NCBI GenBank assembly: GCA_034336665.1 | Contig: CM067564.1 | Span: forward strand, 44,452,951 to 44,516,950 | Direction of reading: 5' to 3' | DNA: 64,000 nucleotides | Origin: Luscinia megarhynchos | Lineage: Eukaryota; Chordata; Aves; Passeriformes; Turdidae | Shown: positions 1 to 11,820 of the stretch, piece by piece | How the letters are laid out: every line of letters starts with the position of its first letter | How positions within the stretch are numbered: the first letter of the stretch is position 1 | Made by a program: the position numbers and the translations under genes | The notes under the pieces: generated by a model | What the model saw: the letters and a program-made list of their open reading frames with translations, nothing else | Told to the model about the DNA's origin: nothing | Database searches by the model: none

Positions 1-149
1 CAGTGGCCTGAAGTGACCCAGCAAGGGCAGGACAGAGAGAGGCAAAAACCCCTTTGGTTTGTGTCCATCCCCACTGCAATGGGGCAAATCCAGAGTGACC
101 TTCCTTAGCTGAGGATGGGATCACAGATTTATTGTGTGAGATCTTCTGA
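1..149. other. single-copy DNA, nothing recognised
   Basis: I see no repeat, motif cluster or plausible exon here. Confidence 0.4.
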
Positions 150-405
150 CATCATGAACCACATCCCTTCCTTAAAGCTCATCTCATTCCACCCCCTGCC
201 ATGGGCAGGGACACCTTCCACCATCCCAGGCTGCTCCCAGCCCCATCCAGCCTGGCCTTGGGCACTTCCAGGGATCCAGGGGCAGCCACAGCTGCTCTGG
301 GCACCCTGTGCCAGGGCCTGACCACCCTAACAGGAGAGCATCATTCCCTGACATCTCATCTAAACCTATTTTATTTCAGTATAAAGCCATTAATTCCTTG
401 TTCTG
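150..405 (-). mobile_element. CR1 LINE 3' fragment
   Basis: The stretch matches the 3' end of avian CR1 read on the minus strand: the CCATGGGCAGGGACACC block (about 200-216), the 'ccagcctggccttggg' block, and the 'gctgctctgggcaccctgtgccagggcctgaccaccct' part with its usual spacing. The terminal octamer repeat is missing, so the very 3' end is lost or diverged. It is 5'-truncated, as CR1 copies usually are, and cannot encode protein. Confidence 0.85.
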
Positions 406-2599
406 AGATACAGAGCACTGGGCTGGACCCAGGATGTGGATCCAGCAGAGCAGGGGGGAAGCAGCAGCAGGGACTCTGCAGATCTGTGGCTGTGGAAAAG
501 AGGCAGGAGCAGGAGCCTGTGGTATCCATCACTTGCCATGTGCTGCTTGACTAACCCGAACATGCATTTAAAGACATCAGGTTGTCTCCCAGGAGATTTC
601 TCCTTCCTCCAAAGGGCTGTTTCTCATGTATTCAGCATCCAAGTATTTTGAGAAAAGGCTTCTCTGCTCCTGCAGGCTCAGGAAGGCAGGGACAGCTGGT
701 AGCTGTTTCCTTCCCCTCTTCCTTTCCCATCCTGGGAAATTTCATGCCAGCTGTGGTCACCTGTTTGATTTCTCTTTGAGTGCCTGCCTTCCTCCACAAA
801 ATAATTTTGATTATATTCTTACCTAGCAGGGAGGGAACTCTTAGTGGCATGAGCCTGAAGCACTCACTCTCTTTTTCCTCTTTTCCCCCTGCACTGAGTC
901 TAATTTTGTGGTTTTCTGCCTTCCCCCCCAAAAAAAACCCCTCAGACCAATTCTGAACTGTCATCTTCATTGCATCACAGCAGAAGGGGTTTATCACTTG
1001 CAATCCACTCAGTTACACTTGTGATTAAAACTGATTGCAAACCCAGTCCTGGCAGCTCAGCCTGGGAATTGGGAACGTCTTTATAATTTCTGACAGCAGA
1101 TCTTGGGGCCTTAGATGAGCCTGGCAGGACAAGACCTTTGCTGGTCAGTGGCAAAGGGAGAAGAATATGTATCTGTGAGAAAGAGATGGTGATTCAGAGA
1201 AAAAAATATAGAAGGGCCCAGGTCAGAAACCCCCAAGGTGAAATTTGGGAAAGGCAGGAGGTGGGAATAAAGCTCAGCTCTTGGGACTGCCAGACCATCC
1301 CTAGGAATAGCTGATGGAGGAAATGGTGTAGCAGAGAACAGCAGAGCCCTGCCCAAGCCTTCACTTGGTTTGGGGCATCAGCAACTCATGGAATCAGTGT
1401 GGATGCTCCTGGAAAAATAAAAAAACAAAACAAAAAAACAACTGTTGTGCTTCTTCCCAACAGCAGCAGCAGCAGCACATCACAGGCTCAGGATTCTCCT
1501 GCACTTCTGCATCTGCTGCTGCTCCATCCTATTCCCTTTGTATAGCTGGAGCTATTTATCCCCTGCTGGATCAGAGCAGGGCTGCAAAATTAAATTTTGC
1601 AGAGTGATGGAGCCTCAAATGTGCTCAGAGGGTTTGGATCTTACTTCAGACCTGGAAGGTTGACTGAGCTGCACCACCTTTCTGCTGGCCTGAATTTTGG
1701 CTTGATTTCAGAGATTTATATACTAGAATTAACTATGGGCTTTACATTTATTATATAATAAATGTATTTTTTAATTAAGAAAGAAAATACTGTAAAATAT
1801 CATAAATATTACATCTCTTTATATCATAACTCATTTGTTTTTCCCCACCAGCTCTTGTTGGGGGTCCAGCACTTTGTGTTGAGCTACAGCCTGATTTGCA
1901 GAGTTTGTTCTGAGGAGACAGAAAATCCACCAGCTTCCTCAGGACCATGTTAAATCCTCTCCCCAATTCACTTTAGTGTTTATTTCCTCCAGCCTGACTT
2001 GAGCAATGTTTGCCTTCATTTCCTCTGAAACTCTTCTGCAGAATCAGCCAAGCATCTCCAAAAGGAGGTGCCTCTCCAGCATCACTCCCAGGAACTGGGC
2101 AGGGTAAGTTTGACACGTGTCCTGCCCAGGGTTTATCCTCCAGACTCTGAGTAATTCTTTCTGCTCTCTCCAAGCTTTGGATGCTCCCTTGCAGGCACAG
2201 ACATCAGAGCTGGGTGTCCCCACTTCTGGCATGCCCAGATGAGAGATGACTCTCCTCATCTCACTCAATGTGTGCCTGCTTCTGCACCCAAGGACTGAGC
2301 CAGCCCTTCTGAGGGATTCCAGGCATTGCTCACAGGCTTTTTCTCAAATCATGGAATTGGTATGGCTCTCTTGGAGTTGCTGCCTTCCAGCATAGTTGCT
2401 GCCCCTCCTGCCCGTGTTCTGAGAGATTTTTTTTATTTTTTTTTTTAATAAAAGTAAACCTTGGCAGATAGTGCATGCCCTGGAATCACCTAATTCAAGA
2501 CATGGAGCTGATGTGCCTAAGCCAGGAGCCCAATCACAAAGACTGCCAGCAGAGACACCCAAAAGTCTGATTTTCTGTATCAGCAGGAGGATCTCAAGA
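406..2599. other. single-copy DNA with minor simple repeats
   Basis: No exon or transposon is recognisable. Short low-complexity tracts are an A-rich run at about 1410-1441, (CAG)5 at about 1461-1476 and a T-rich run near 2427-2447. The region at 1690-1830 is AT-rich. Open frames are all under about 125 codons and show no domain. Confidence 0.4.
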
Positions 2600-2745
2600 T
2601 GCTGACATCTCTGAAGTGTCCAAGGCCAGGCTGGACAGGGCTGGGAGCACCCTGGGACAGTGAAGGTGTCCCTGCCATGGCAGGGGTGGCACTAGGTGAG
2701 CTTTAAGGTTCCTTCCAACCCAAATCATGCTGGGATTTGTGTTGG
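2600..2745 (+). mobile_element. CR1 LINE 3' fragment
   Basis: Sense-strand CR1 3' end: 'gtgtccaaggccaggctgg', then the GGTGTCCCTGCCATGGCAGG block and 'ctttaaggttccttccaacc'. The terminal ATTCTATG octamers have decayed. It is a short 5'-truncated relic. Confidence 0.85.
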
Positions 2746-3354
2746 TTAGGAAAGGGAGCTGGGCTCAGCCAGCCCGTGTCCCTGTCCAGCTGATGAAAGG
2801 CGTTTCCCTGCTGCTCCCCTAGAGCTCATTCTCTGTGCCTCATTAGTATTCAGGTAATTTGCATACCCAGGGTGCACCGCGGGCCAGCAGCACAGCCCTG
2901 GCTGAAATTGCCACTTGTGCCCTGGGGACACTGGGGTGGGGACATGGGGCTGGGCTGTGTCACTGCCAGGGACCAGGCTGGGGACACCACAGAGTGGGAC
3001 TGGGAGGGGAAGGAGGTCACCATGTCCTGCAGGGGAACAGCCCTGAGCCTCATGGTGTGAGGCAGAAAACTTGCAGTATACTCTGGTTCTACTTCAAATC
3101 AAGCAAATTTTTTGTATTTTACTAGAGATTTGTTGCGAGCTGGATGCTCGTGAGTAAAAGGGAATTTTTTTGAGGTTCTGTTTGGACCGAGGTGCTTTGA
3201 TGCTGCTCAAAAATTAGAGTCAAAAGTTAGAAAAAGTTTGTGGAGTGTGGGAGAAAAGGGGTTGAATTATGGGAAGGACAGCAACCCAGATTTCTTGATC
3301 TAAAGGAACGAATTCTGAGGGTCTAGCACTGGGATTTTCTATCGATGGAGTGGT
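2746..3354. other. single-copy DNA, nothing recognised
   Basis: The first half is G-rich (2890-3060) and the second half is AT-richer. I recognise no repeat family or exon. Confidence 0.35.
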
Positions 3355-3850
3355 TTAAAGAGGGCTACAGAGGTGCTTTGAGGGCTGGAGCCCCTCTGCT
3401 CTGGAGCCAGGCTGGTGGAGCTGGGGATGCTCACCTGCAGAAGAGAAGGCTCCGGAGAGAGCTCAGAACCCCTGCCAGGATTTAAAGAGGCTGATCTTAA
3501 AGGAGGTGTGTGACTTTTTACTCCACCAGGTATTGATAATACAGGAAATGATTTTACATTACAACGACACATACATTTACATGATAATGAGGGTAAGTGG
3601 TTTTAAACTAAAACAGGGAGACTGAGGTGGGATATTGGGTAGAAATTCTTCCCTGTGAGGATGGTGAGGCTCTGGCACAGGGTGCCCAGAGAAGCTGTGG
3701 CTGTTCCTGGATCCCTGGAAGTGTCTAAGGCCAGGTTAGACAAGGTTTGGAGCAGCCTAGGATAGTGGAAGATGTCCCTGCCCATGCCAGAGGATTGCAT
3801 GGGATGGGCTTTAAGGTCCTTTCCAACCCAACCCAAATTCTTTGGCTCTG
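3355..3850 (+). mobile_element. CR1 LINE 3' fragment, interrupted
   Basis: Two consecutive sense-strand CR1 parts are visible. About 3360-3480 carries the 'gagccaggctggtggagctggggatgctcacctg' type segment. About 3588-3850 carries 'ggttttaaactaaaacaggga', 'ttcttccctgtgaggatgg', the 'gcacagggtgcccagagaagctgtgg' block and the final 'ctttaaggtcctttccaaccc'. Roughly 107 bp between them (3481-3587) does not read as CR1, so it is either an insertion or strongly diverged CR1. This is one of the two longest CR1 copies here, the other being near 58.8 kb. Confidence 0.8.
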
Positions 3851-3884
3851 TTCTTACTTGTGGAGCAGCCTCTGGTGCCAAGGG

Positions 3885-3972
3885 AAAAAGCCAAAACAAC
3901 CAAAAAAAGAAACAAAAAACAAACAAACAAAAAAAAAAACAATAACCAAAAAAAACCGAAAAAAAACCCCAC
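3885..3972 (+). repeat. A-rich low-complexity tract
   Basis: Runs of A broken by single C and G bases, including (AAAC)n-like stretches, start about 35 bp downstream of the CR1 3' end. The frame here is a lysine-rich artefact. Confidence 0.85.
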
Positions 3973-6395
3973 CAGCTTCTCCTAAACGGGTGTATACCCA
4001 AAATTATGGGTAAGAGAGTTACTAAGTTAAGGTTGTGTGCTCACCAAAGCAGCCTGTTTATCTTTGATTCAATATGCCCATGCTTTGGGACCATTTTCAC
4101 CATAACCAAGTTTTAAGATTAGGAAAGAAAAACTTTAGACTATTCACACTCCTCTCCTTCAAGAAATGAGTTTCCTGCCTTTATTTTTTGCATCCCTTCA
4201 TTTCCTGCCTTCATTTCCTTGCTTTGGAAAGAAGCAAAATTTTCTGGTTGCACAAGTGAGACCCAGGGTGACACATTTTCCCTCCCAGAAAACCCCTCCA
4301 TCTCTGGGTGAAGTGTGGCATCTGTCTGAGAGCACAGGGAAGTGTTTTCCATGTGTTCAGAGCAGTCCAGAGTCAGGTCCTGCTGCATTAACTGGGACAC
4401 TGAGCAGAGCATTGAATGTATTTGGAATAATCAAGTGTCCCAAGTGGGAAGTGTCCAGGGCACACTACAGACCCTGAATGAGATGCCTGGCTTGCAAGGT
4501 CCTGGCTGGAAGTGTTTGGCTGCCAACAAATCATTGCTGGCATCTTGGCAGTGCTGCAAATACCACAGACATCTGATCTTTTCCTTTGGCTCCTGCCCTA
4601 GAAACCCCTCTTGTCATCATCTCTTGATCCTTCTCCACAGACACAATTTGGATGCATTTGTGGCTGTGGCTGAGGTGACCTTGCTGTTCTGGAGGCTGTA
4701 AAATCACCTTGAAGACCTGAGTGGACATCCCTGGTGAGTGGAAAAGGCTGGAGAAAAAGATGCTTGGGTTTGCAGGCTGTTAAAAATGAAAATAATCCAT
4801 GTTGGATCTGTGGGAGGCAGATGATTGTTCTTTGGAAAGGCAGAGTTTGGAGGGACAGAACATTCCCACATCTGCTGTGGGCCCTGCAAACAGTCTCTCT
4901 ATGGCAGAGAGTCAGAATCACTCATCCCTCACATGAGTGGGATAGGTAGAACCAAAACCAGGGAATTTGCATCACCAGGCTCACATTTTCCCTACAGCTT
5001 TTTATGATTTAGGCTTCCAAACCCAGCCTGGCTACCCAAAGCAGATTCCTGCTTTTAAACAGCACTAAAATTAAGGGGCAGAGATTGCCCCACAGGATGC
5101 CAGGGATGCTGTGTCAGTGCTCCAGCCAAAATTAACATGCAACCTGCAACCAAAAAGCTGCCAGTGACAAGCAGCAGCTTTGAAGGTCACCTCGCCTTCA
5201 AGTAAATAAATAAACAGTAAATAAGAAATCGGGCAGCAATAAATAAAGCAGGGACATTCCACTGGCTTGGACTTGATTTTTTTTTAATAATTCTTCCCTG
5301 TTCCATTCACTTCCACATCCTCAAAGGTCGGTGCTAATAGGAGACCCCTCTTATTGTTTATGCACACTGCAGCACCCTCGCCTGTCTCAGAGACCCTGGG
5401 ACCAGCCCAGAGCCCAAGATGAGAGCACAAACCGTGCCATCCCCACAGCTGATGGCTGTAATGAGATCTTCTGTCAGTGCCAGCCCATGACAGGTGGGAG
5501 GGTGCTCTGCAAACACTGGGTTTGCCTTTTAGACCATAATCGTTGCCTTTTACACCACAATCCTCCTTGCTGAAGGGACATCGTGGTGCCAGGTGTTTGT
5601 TTTTCATGCTCCTCCCTGCTGTGCCTAATGAGATCCTGGCTCTGCAAGCTCAGTTGACTTTTTCCAGCAGTTCCTGCAGCTTGGCCGCATGGCCAGGGAA
5701 GAGAGAGTCTGAAATCATGCAGGGAGCTGCGCCAGGGCTGTGTCTGATCGTGTTGGTGCCATGCTGGACCCATCTGCTGCCTCTGAAGGGCTGCTCACAG
5801 AAGGAGGTGCAGGAGATGGAGACTTGCATCAGTCCTTTATTCTCAGAGCCAAGAGGCCTGTGCCTCACTGATGCAGCACCTTTGCTGGACGGTCAGTCTA
5901 GCACCCATTTTTAAAACTGTGCGGTCGCTCCACCTGTAACTGACAGGAAAACAAAGCTCAAAGAAAGGGGAAAAAATGGGGGTCTGGGAAAGCTCAGGAG
6001 AGGATAATACACTCCCACACACACAGGGATCATTGCCAATAAAATTCCCCACTCGGGAGACACTCACCCTGCTGTCCAGACAAGCTGCTGTGGTTGTGGT
6101 CTCAACCCTGAAGATGATCCCTGGTGCAGCAGGGCTTGTAATCTTTGTGCCTGGAGTACCACTGAATAAAACTCAGTCTGCTCCCACAGGGAGTAGCAGA
6201 CATCCCAAAGAGTTCATATAGTCCAGTAATGGCTGTGTCCACTCCTTTGTGGGGTTTCTGACCCTGAGGGAAACCTGACATGGGACACCAGAGCCTGGGC
6301 TAGCTCACTGGAGACACAAAGGTGCCATGCCAGGTGTTGGGAACAGCCGCAGAGTAGAATTTCCTGGAGGCAGAACCTTTGGAGCTAATTGTTCC
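3973..6395. other. single-copy DNA, no gene recognised
   Basis: No exon or identifiable transposon. On the minus strand AATAAA signals occur near 5838 and an AT-rich motif set lies at about 5900-6000, so the 5.8-6.4 kb part could be more of the LTR-like element that follows, but I cannot show this. Confidence 0.3.
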
Positions 6396-7442
6396 ACAGT
6401 GTGCTTGGCATCTAGATTAGGTAAACGAGGCTCTCAGCTTCTGGGGTTCCAACAGGTTTATTAGGGTTGGAGGGTTCAGGTGTAAAGAACTCTAAGCATT
6501 ACTGAGCCAGGATTAAATATAGGGGAAAATCAGGGGGTGTGTACAAACAATTAACCAATGAGGGATCCTTAGGGGAGGAGTGGAGGGCAGGGTCTTATTG
6601 AAAGCAATGAGGAAGCAGGGGGAGGAGAAAGGGGCACAAGGGCCAATGGGGCATCGAGTAACAGGGGATTTCCAAGGGGCAGAGCAACTGGGGATTGGCC
6701 CAGGGTGGGACTGACAAGGAAGGAACTGGAACAAGGGGCGGGGTTACAATGATGGACAGGGAAGGAACTGGAACAAGGGGCGGGGTTACAATGATGGACA
6801 GGGAAGGAACTGGAACAAGGGGCGGGGCTACAATGATGGACGGGGGAGTGGACAATGATGGAGAGGGAAGCTGGACTGGAATAAGGGGCGGGGTTACAAT
6901 GATGGACAGGGAAGGAACTGGAACAAGGGGCGGGGTTACAATGATGGACAGGGAAGGAACTGGAACAAGGGGCGGGGTTACAATGATGGACAGGGAAGGA
7001 ACTGGAACAAGGGGCGGGGTTACAATGATGGACAGGAAGGAACTGGAACAAGGGGCGGGGTTACAATGATGGACGGGAAGGAACTGGAACAAGGGGCAGG
7101 GTTACAATGATGGACAGGGAAGGAACTGGAACAAGGGGTAGAGCTACAATGATGGACAGGAAGGAACTGGAACAAGGGGCAGGGTTACAATGATGGACGG
7201 GGAAGGAGCTGGAACAAGGGGCGGGGTTACAATGATGGACAGGGAAGGAACTGGAACAAGGGGCGGGGTTACAATGATGGACAGGGAAGGAACTCGAACA
7301 AGGGGTGAGGAAGGTCAAACAGGGTTGTTTTGAGGGTGGGTACAACTTGGGGACAAACCACCCAGGGAAAAACTTATGGGGGTACGTAGGGACAAACCAT
7401 TGTAACAATGAACTGGGATAAAACAAGCACGTGGCACAAACA
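6396..7442 (-). mobile_element. possible LTR with minisatellite U3
   Basis: Read on the minus strand, promoter and polyadenylation signals occur in retroviral LTR order. First comes a GC-box-rich tandem array (6717-7310). Next are CCAAT motifs (about 6697-6703, with inverted copies at about 6560 and 6640). Then a TATATTTAA box lies at about 6514-6522, and about 60 bp further an AATAAA lies at about 6452-6457. This spacing suits a short R region. A right edge at about 7442 (TG on the minus strand) is a guess. The left edge is not resolved and no target-site duplication was found, so the boundaries are approximate. A non-retroviral minisatellite promoter is the alternative. Confidence 0.4.
6717..7310. 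repeat. 42 bp minisatellite, 14 copies
   Basis: The unit is close to 42 bp and contains GGAACTGGAACAAGGGG followed by CGGGGTTACAATGATGGAC. I count 14 occurrences of the core. Ten carry an intact GGGGCGGGG (Sp1/KLF-type GC box); copies 9, 10, 11 and 14 have lost it. A few units are 41 bp, and one region (about 6835-6880) is rearranged. Because 42 is a multiple of 3 and the unit has no stops in several frames, long repetitive open frames appear on both strands; these are not genes. Confidence 0.95.
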
Positions 7443-8384
7443 CCTCAGCTCTCTGATTGCCCGGGCTCTTGGGCATCCAGCCAGTGGCTCTCTGCAGGCA
7501 GGAGCTGATCAAAACAATTTCCCAGGGATGCTCTCCAAGGGAGACACGGTGCACATGCTGCACTAATTGAGTCCAGTGCTGTCCCAACAGTGACACAAAG
7601 CTCACTGAGGAAAGTTTTTGTCACACTCCAGGTCATGAAACTCATGTCCTGCCACCAGACTTGGAAAACAACACGTTGAAGGGCATGGCATTCCTTGCTG
7701 CCAACCAGCACAGCCTTACCAGGACTCAGTATGTCCCTCATGTAGTCCAGCAGAAGCCAGAGGTGGGTGATAGGGACGTTTTTTTCTCTTAAAGAAATGC
7801 ATCCTTGGAAGGTCTTCATATTGACAGATCTTGTCCTTTTTGGTCTGCTTGTCATTGACACTTTTGAAATGAGACCAAACTACCCAGCTGAAGTTGAGGA
7901 GACTCAGGACACTCAATCAGCATCTCACATTGCTGCTATCCACTTCTCCCATTCATGCTGGATGAATTTATATATTTATAAAAACTGGGGATCCCATATA
8001 TTTAAAGATCCCTGACCAGCAAGATGAAGAGGAGTTCCTTGTCACCAGCAGTGTGAGGAGGAGCTCTCTGTATTCTGTGGGAAAAATTCAATATTTTCCT
8101 GCAGGTTTGTAACCATGGAGTTCATCCTGCAGTGTAAGGAAAAGGAGGATGCCTGTTTAGGGAAAAACCCCTAACCCTGAACCCCATAATGAGAAACTAT
8201 AACTTTTAGAAGCAATGAATGCTCTGAAAAGAGCATCCTTAAGGGAATGAAAGACAGTGGGACAGGCAACAGAGCTTGTAGACACTCTAGGAATGAACAA
8301 AAGTGGATTTTGTTGATAAACACAACCTGGTGGTGTTTTCTTCCTGTTGTAGCCCAATGTCACAGTTTATTCATGTCACACTGA
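7443..8384. other. single-copy DNA, nothing recognised
   Basis: No repeat or exon recognised. The C-rich stretch at 8160-8185 only superficially resembles telomeric sequence. Confidence 0.35.
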
Positions 8385-8560
8385 ACAGGGTGCCCAGTGC
8401 AGCTGTGGCAGCCCCATCCCTGGAAGTGTCCAAAGTTGATTAGACAGGGCTTGGAACACCCTGGGATGGTGGAAGGTGTCCCTGCCCTTGGCATGAGGTT
8501 GGAACTGGATGATCTTTAAGGTTCCTTCCTGCCCAAACCATTCCAGCGTTCTGTGTTAGC
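8385..8560 (+). mobile_element. CR1 LINE 3' fragment
   Basis: Sense-strand CR1 3' end: 'gggtgcccagtgcagctgtgg', 'ggaaggtgtccctgcccttgg', 'ggttggaactggatgatctt' and 'gcccaaaccattcc', ending in a decayed octamer ('gcgttctgtg'). Confidence 0.85.
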
Positions 8561-9229
8561 AGACCCTTTCCCCATGGCTGTGTGATGGGAACGCTGGGAG
8601 CAGCCAAGCTGACACCTCTAAACTCCTCACCCATCACCTCAGGCTGCTCCACCCCCTCAGCTCCTTCCAGGCACTGCAGAGAGATGTTCCTGCCAGGAGC
8701 ATTGTCACTTCCAGCTTTCCCAGCAGCCCAGGAAGGACAATGAGGACCCCAACGTAAACCACAACCCACCAAAGCTCTCTGTTTCCTGCAGCTCTGATGG
8801 GGTGGCTCCACATCTGACCTTCCCTACACAGGTGGCAGTGCCTGTGTCCCCAGAACTGGCAGGAGTTACCTCCTAGAAAGTGGGAACTGGCTGGCAGGAG
8901 ACCAGGTGATCTTGTCCTGGTTTTCCTCTCTATTGACTCTTCCTCAATTAGCATGATAATTGTTATCCCCGTGGGCCAGACATGATTAATCAGCAATTTT
9001 CCTCTTCCTTTTTTTTTTTTAGGCCAGCTGGGAAATGTCATTCTCTGCTCCAGCAGAGTTTGAAAGATCCTCCATCTGGACAATGCAATTCCCAATGTAA
9101 ACACAGAGAAAGGAGGGACCAGAGGAATGGGAGCCCCTCCACACCCCCCTGTCCCTTCCAGGTGACTTTCTCCCCTTTCCCTCATTGTCCTGGCCTTTAG
9201 GAGCAGAGCCAGCCACTCTGCTGAAGGGG
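8561..9229. other. single-copy DNA with a short homeobox-site cluster
   Basis: Mostly unremarkable. At about 8945-8995 a compact group of CAATTA, TAATTG and ATTAAT motifs sits in otherwise mixed-composition DNA. A T11 run lies at about 9009-9020. Confidence 0.3.
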
Positions 9230-9690
9230 AACTGAGTTAGTGACTGTAAATTAAAATTAACATGCAGCAGCAAGGAGTACAAAGCCATGATTAATGGCTT
9301 TTCAATGCTCCACTGTTCCACACTCAGAGCACTTTGTTTTAATGGTGCATGCGGGGCATGGAAAGTGTGTGGATGTGAGAACAGAGCCTTGCACACACAT
9401 CTCAGGAATTCTCACCATTAAGGTGAGATAATCCAGCTCTCTTTAGCTTAGAATTACACAGAAAAGCCTCATATCCACCTCATCTCATCAAGTGCATCAC
9501 AACTGAAAATGGAATGGAGCAGAGTCATTAAAATAAATGTCCTCTAACCAGCACTTACCCAGATAATTGTTTTTGTGCTTTGGGTTTAATTATAACGTGG
9601 ACCAATTGATTAATTGAGTAAGTTTCTGTAACCTCCTCCACCCTTGCCCTAAGGAAGGCTGCAGTCAGACTTGCTGAATGATAATTATTT
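9230..9690. promoter_or_regulatory. candidate conserved non-coding element
   Basis: This AT-rich but non-repetitive stretch is dense in TAAT/ATTA core motifs (for example about 9249-9262, 9286-9296, 9582-9620, the last including CCAATTGATTAATTG). It contains no CR1 or LTR sequence and no good open frame. That pattern is typical of developmental enhancers, but conservation itself cannot be judged from one sequence. Confidence 0.3.
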
Positions 9691-10044
9691 GTCTTTCAGC
9701 CCGTTTAAGAGTTACAGCTTCTTCAGGTCTGTGTCTATGGGTGAGATTCCCAGCTGCTCATCATTTCATGTGTTGATATGTGCCAATAATTATCCACATC
9801 ACTTGGCTACAGGAAAACTTGGAAGAACCATGCAGGCAGCAGTCATTCTTGAACAACCCTTTTTTTTCCCTTTTTTTTTTTAAATTAAAAATTGCCTTCT
9901 AAAAGCATTTTCAAATAAGTTCTATCCAAGAACATGATCACATCAGGCTGAAATGTATCCAATGTGACTGCAGCCAGCACCTAATGACATGTTGTGATTT
10001 GCAGCAGGGATGATCAAGGTCAAACTGGATGAAACTGTGATCAA
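9691..10044. other. single-copy AT-rich DNA
   Basis: Contains T-rich runs at about 9860-9882. Nothing else is recognised. Confidence 0.35.
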
Positions 10045-10116
10045 GTGAGATAGTTATTAGTGAGATAGTTATTAGTAAGTGAGGTAGTTATTAGTAAGTG
10101 AGATACTTATTAATGA
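10045..10116. repeat. short tandem repeat, 15-19 bp unit
   Basis: About four degenerate copies of GTGAGATAGTTATTAGTAA follow one another, with units of 15 to 19 bp. Confidence 0.85.
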
Positions 10117-11820
10117 TCCCCTCAGCTCTTGGAATAGCTACTCCACCTGCTGTTCTGTGAGGCAGAGTAGACCTTTTCTCATGATCTAGTCTGGTTTACT
10201 TTCTGAAAAAAATAACTAGGTAGTTCAGGCACGATGTTGACTGGAATAACTGAGATGATTGATTCCCTTGAAGCAGCTTTTCCCCTTGGGAGGAAAGGTT
10301 GGGTGACAGGTTCACATGGTGATGCCCACACATGGACTCCTGCAGCTGCTGGGATGAGCTCTTCCATCCTTCCACTCAGGCTGATCCCACCACCTTTGTC
10401 TTTATGCATCTGGTTAAAAACACTCCTGCTCAATAATGCACTGCAAAATGTCTCTGGTAAATACAGGTCCTTGCATTCTCCTATGGATAGATTCCTACTA
10501 AAGAAAAAATCTGCATCAAAGACAGACTGTTAGAAAGAGAGAAGCAGTATAACAGTATCAAGCTTGGCAAGTGGCCCCTCCAGGAAACCAAAGCATTTTG
10601 AGTTTTACAGCTCCCCACCACATTGACCCTGCTGAGGTTTTCTTTTTTTTTTTTTATTTTGCAGGAACAATTACAGGGAGATTTATACCCAGGAATATTG
10701 CTTGACACAAATTGAATGGTGGGTATAATTATGTATAAAAGCTCTCTTGTTACAGGAAAAAAAAATAATAATGTGGTTTGTGGGTTAAAAAAAGGAAAAC
10801 AAAACCAGACTATTCCACAATCAGACAGAGATGTTTGTTAGTGCTGCTATTGATCAGTAACTATGGCAAAGCCCTGAGAAGCTCTAATAGGAGTTTAATA
10901 CAAGCAGTAACTGAATGATCTCATTGCAGGATTCATGATCCAGAGCAGCATTTGAGCTGCTGATGGTCAAATCTTTGACCCCCTCTGCTCTCCTTGTAAG
11001 CATCTACTGGCAAAAACTCCTTCACAGCCTCTTGGTGCAGCTGGTAGCCCTGGATTCACAGCTGGTTCTCCTGGAGAGTGCCGAGGTCCAGCTGGTCTTT
11101 CTGGAAGGGAAGCTCTTCTGGAGTCGTTCTGGATGGCAGAATGTGCACAGCACTGCTTCCATCCCAGCTGGGAAAGCTGACAGCACTGGGAACTCTCCCA
11201 AGCACAGGAATAGCAAACAGGATGCTGTGATGGCTGACAAGTGCAGGGAAATATCCAAAGGAGGTAAATGTATCCCATAAACTCGATGGTACCTGAATTT
11301 TTGAATCAACAGCTCACTATCACAGGCTGTCCTATATCCCTACAGAAGCAGAGCACATTTGGGATCTACCTGTGGCCTTTCAGGCCTCAATGCCCTGACA
11401 AACCTTTAAAGGGATTTTGGGTTTCTGCTTAGGAGAACTTTGGCAAAGCAGGAAGATACATTCCATGAGTGGTGTTATTTTCATGGTGATGCTGCTGATG
11501 GTACCAGAAAGGTTTGCAAACAGCAGGAACACTTGTTGCAGGGTAAGAGGCTCATCAGTGGGTTGATGAAGCCTGAACACACATCCCATGTCCAATACAT
11601 GCTGCTGTCGTGCCCGAGCTCAGGAATCACTGCCAGGGACTGGGGACAGCTTTTCTCTGCCATGCTCTTACCAAAGCTTTGGGTCTTTGCAGTTAAATTA
11701 TAATTCTCCCACTTTCCAAGGTGGGGAAGGCACCTGTGCCAACTCACTGCTGCTCTCTCTCCATCTCACCCTGTTTATGCTGAAACCACTCACTCACATC
11801 CACACACAGACCTGCTCCTC
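10117..11820. other. single-copy DNA, no supported gene
   Basis: T-rich tract at about 10641-10657 and A-rich tract at 10756-10768. At 11033-11122 one plus-strand frame reads as an interrupted Gly-X-Y series (see findings). No flanking splice-site pattern supports an exon. Confidence 0.35.

Noticed and set aside
6569..7426. Open frames of 120-165 codons with a 14-residue repeat on both strands
   Set aside because: They come from a 42 bp minisatellite whose unit length is a multiple of three; all frames show the same artefact.
8160..8186. Interstitial telomere-like sequence (CCCTAACCCTGAACCCC)
   Set aside because: Only about two imperfect units; not a telomeric array.
8634..9185. A 183-codon minus-strand frame with a hydrophobic stretch near residues 140-158
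   Set aside because: No recognisable family, no promoter or splice context; chance length for this many frames.
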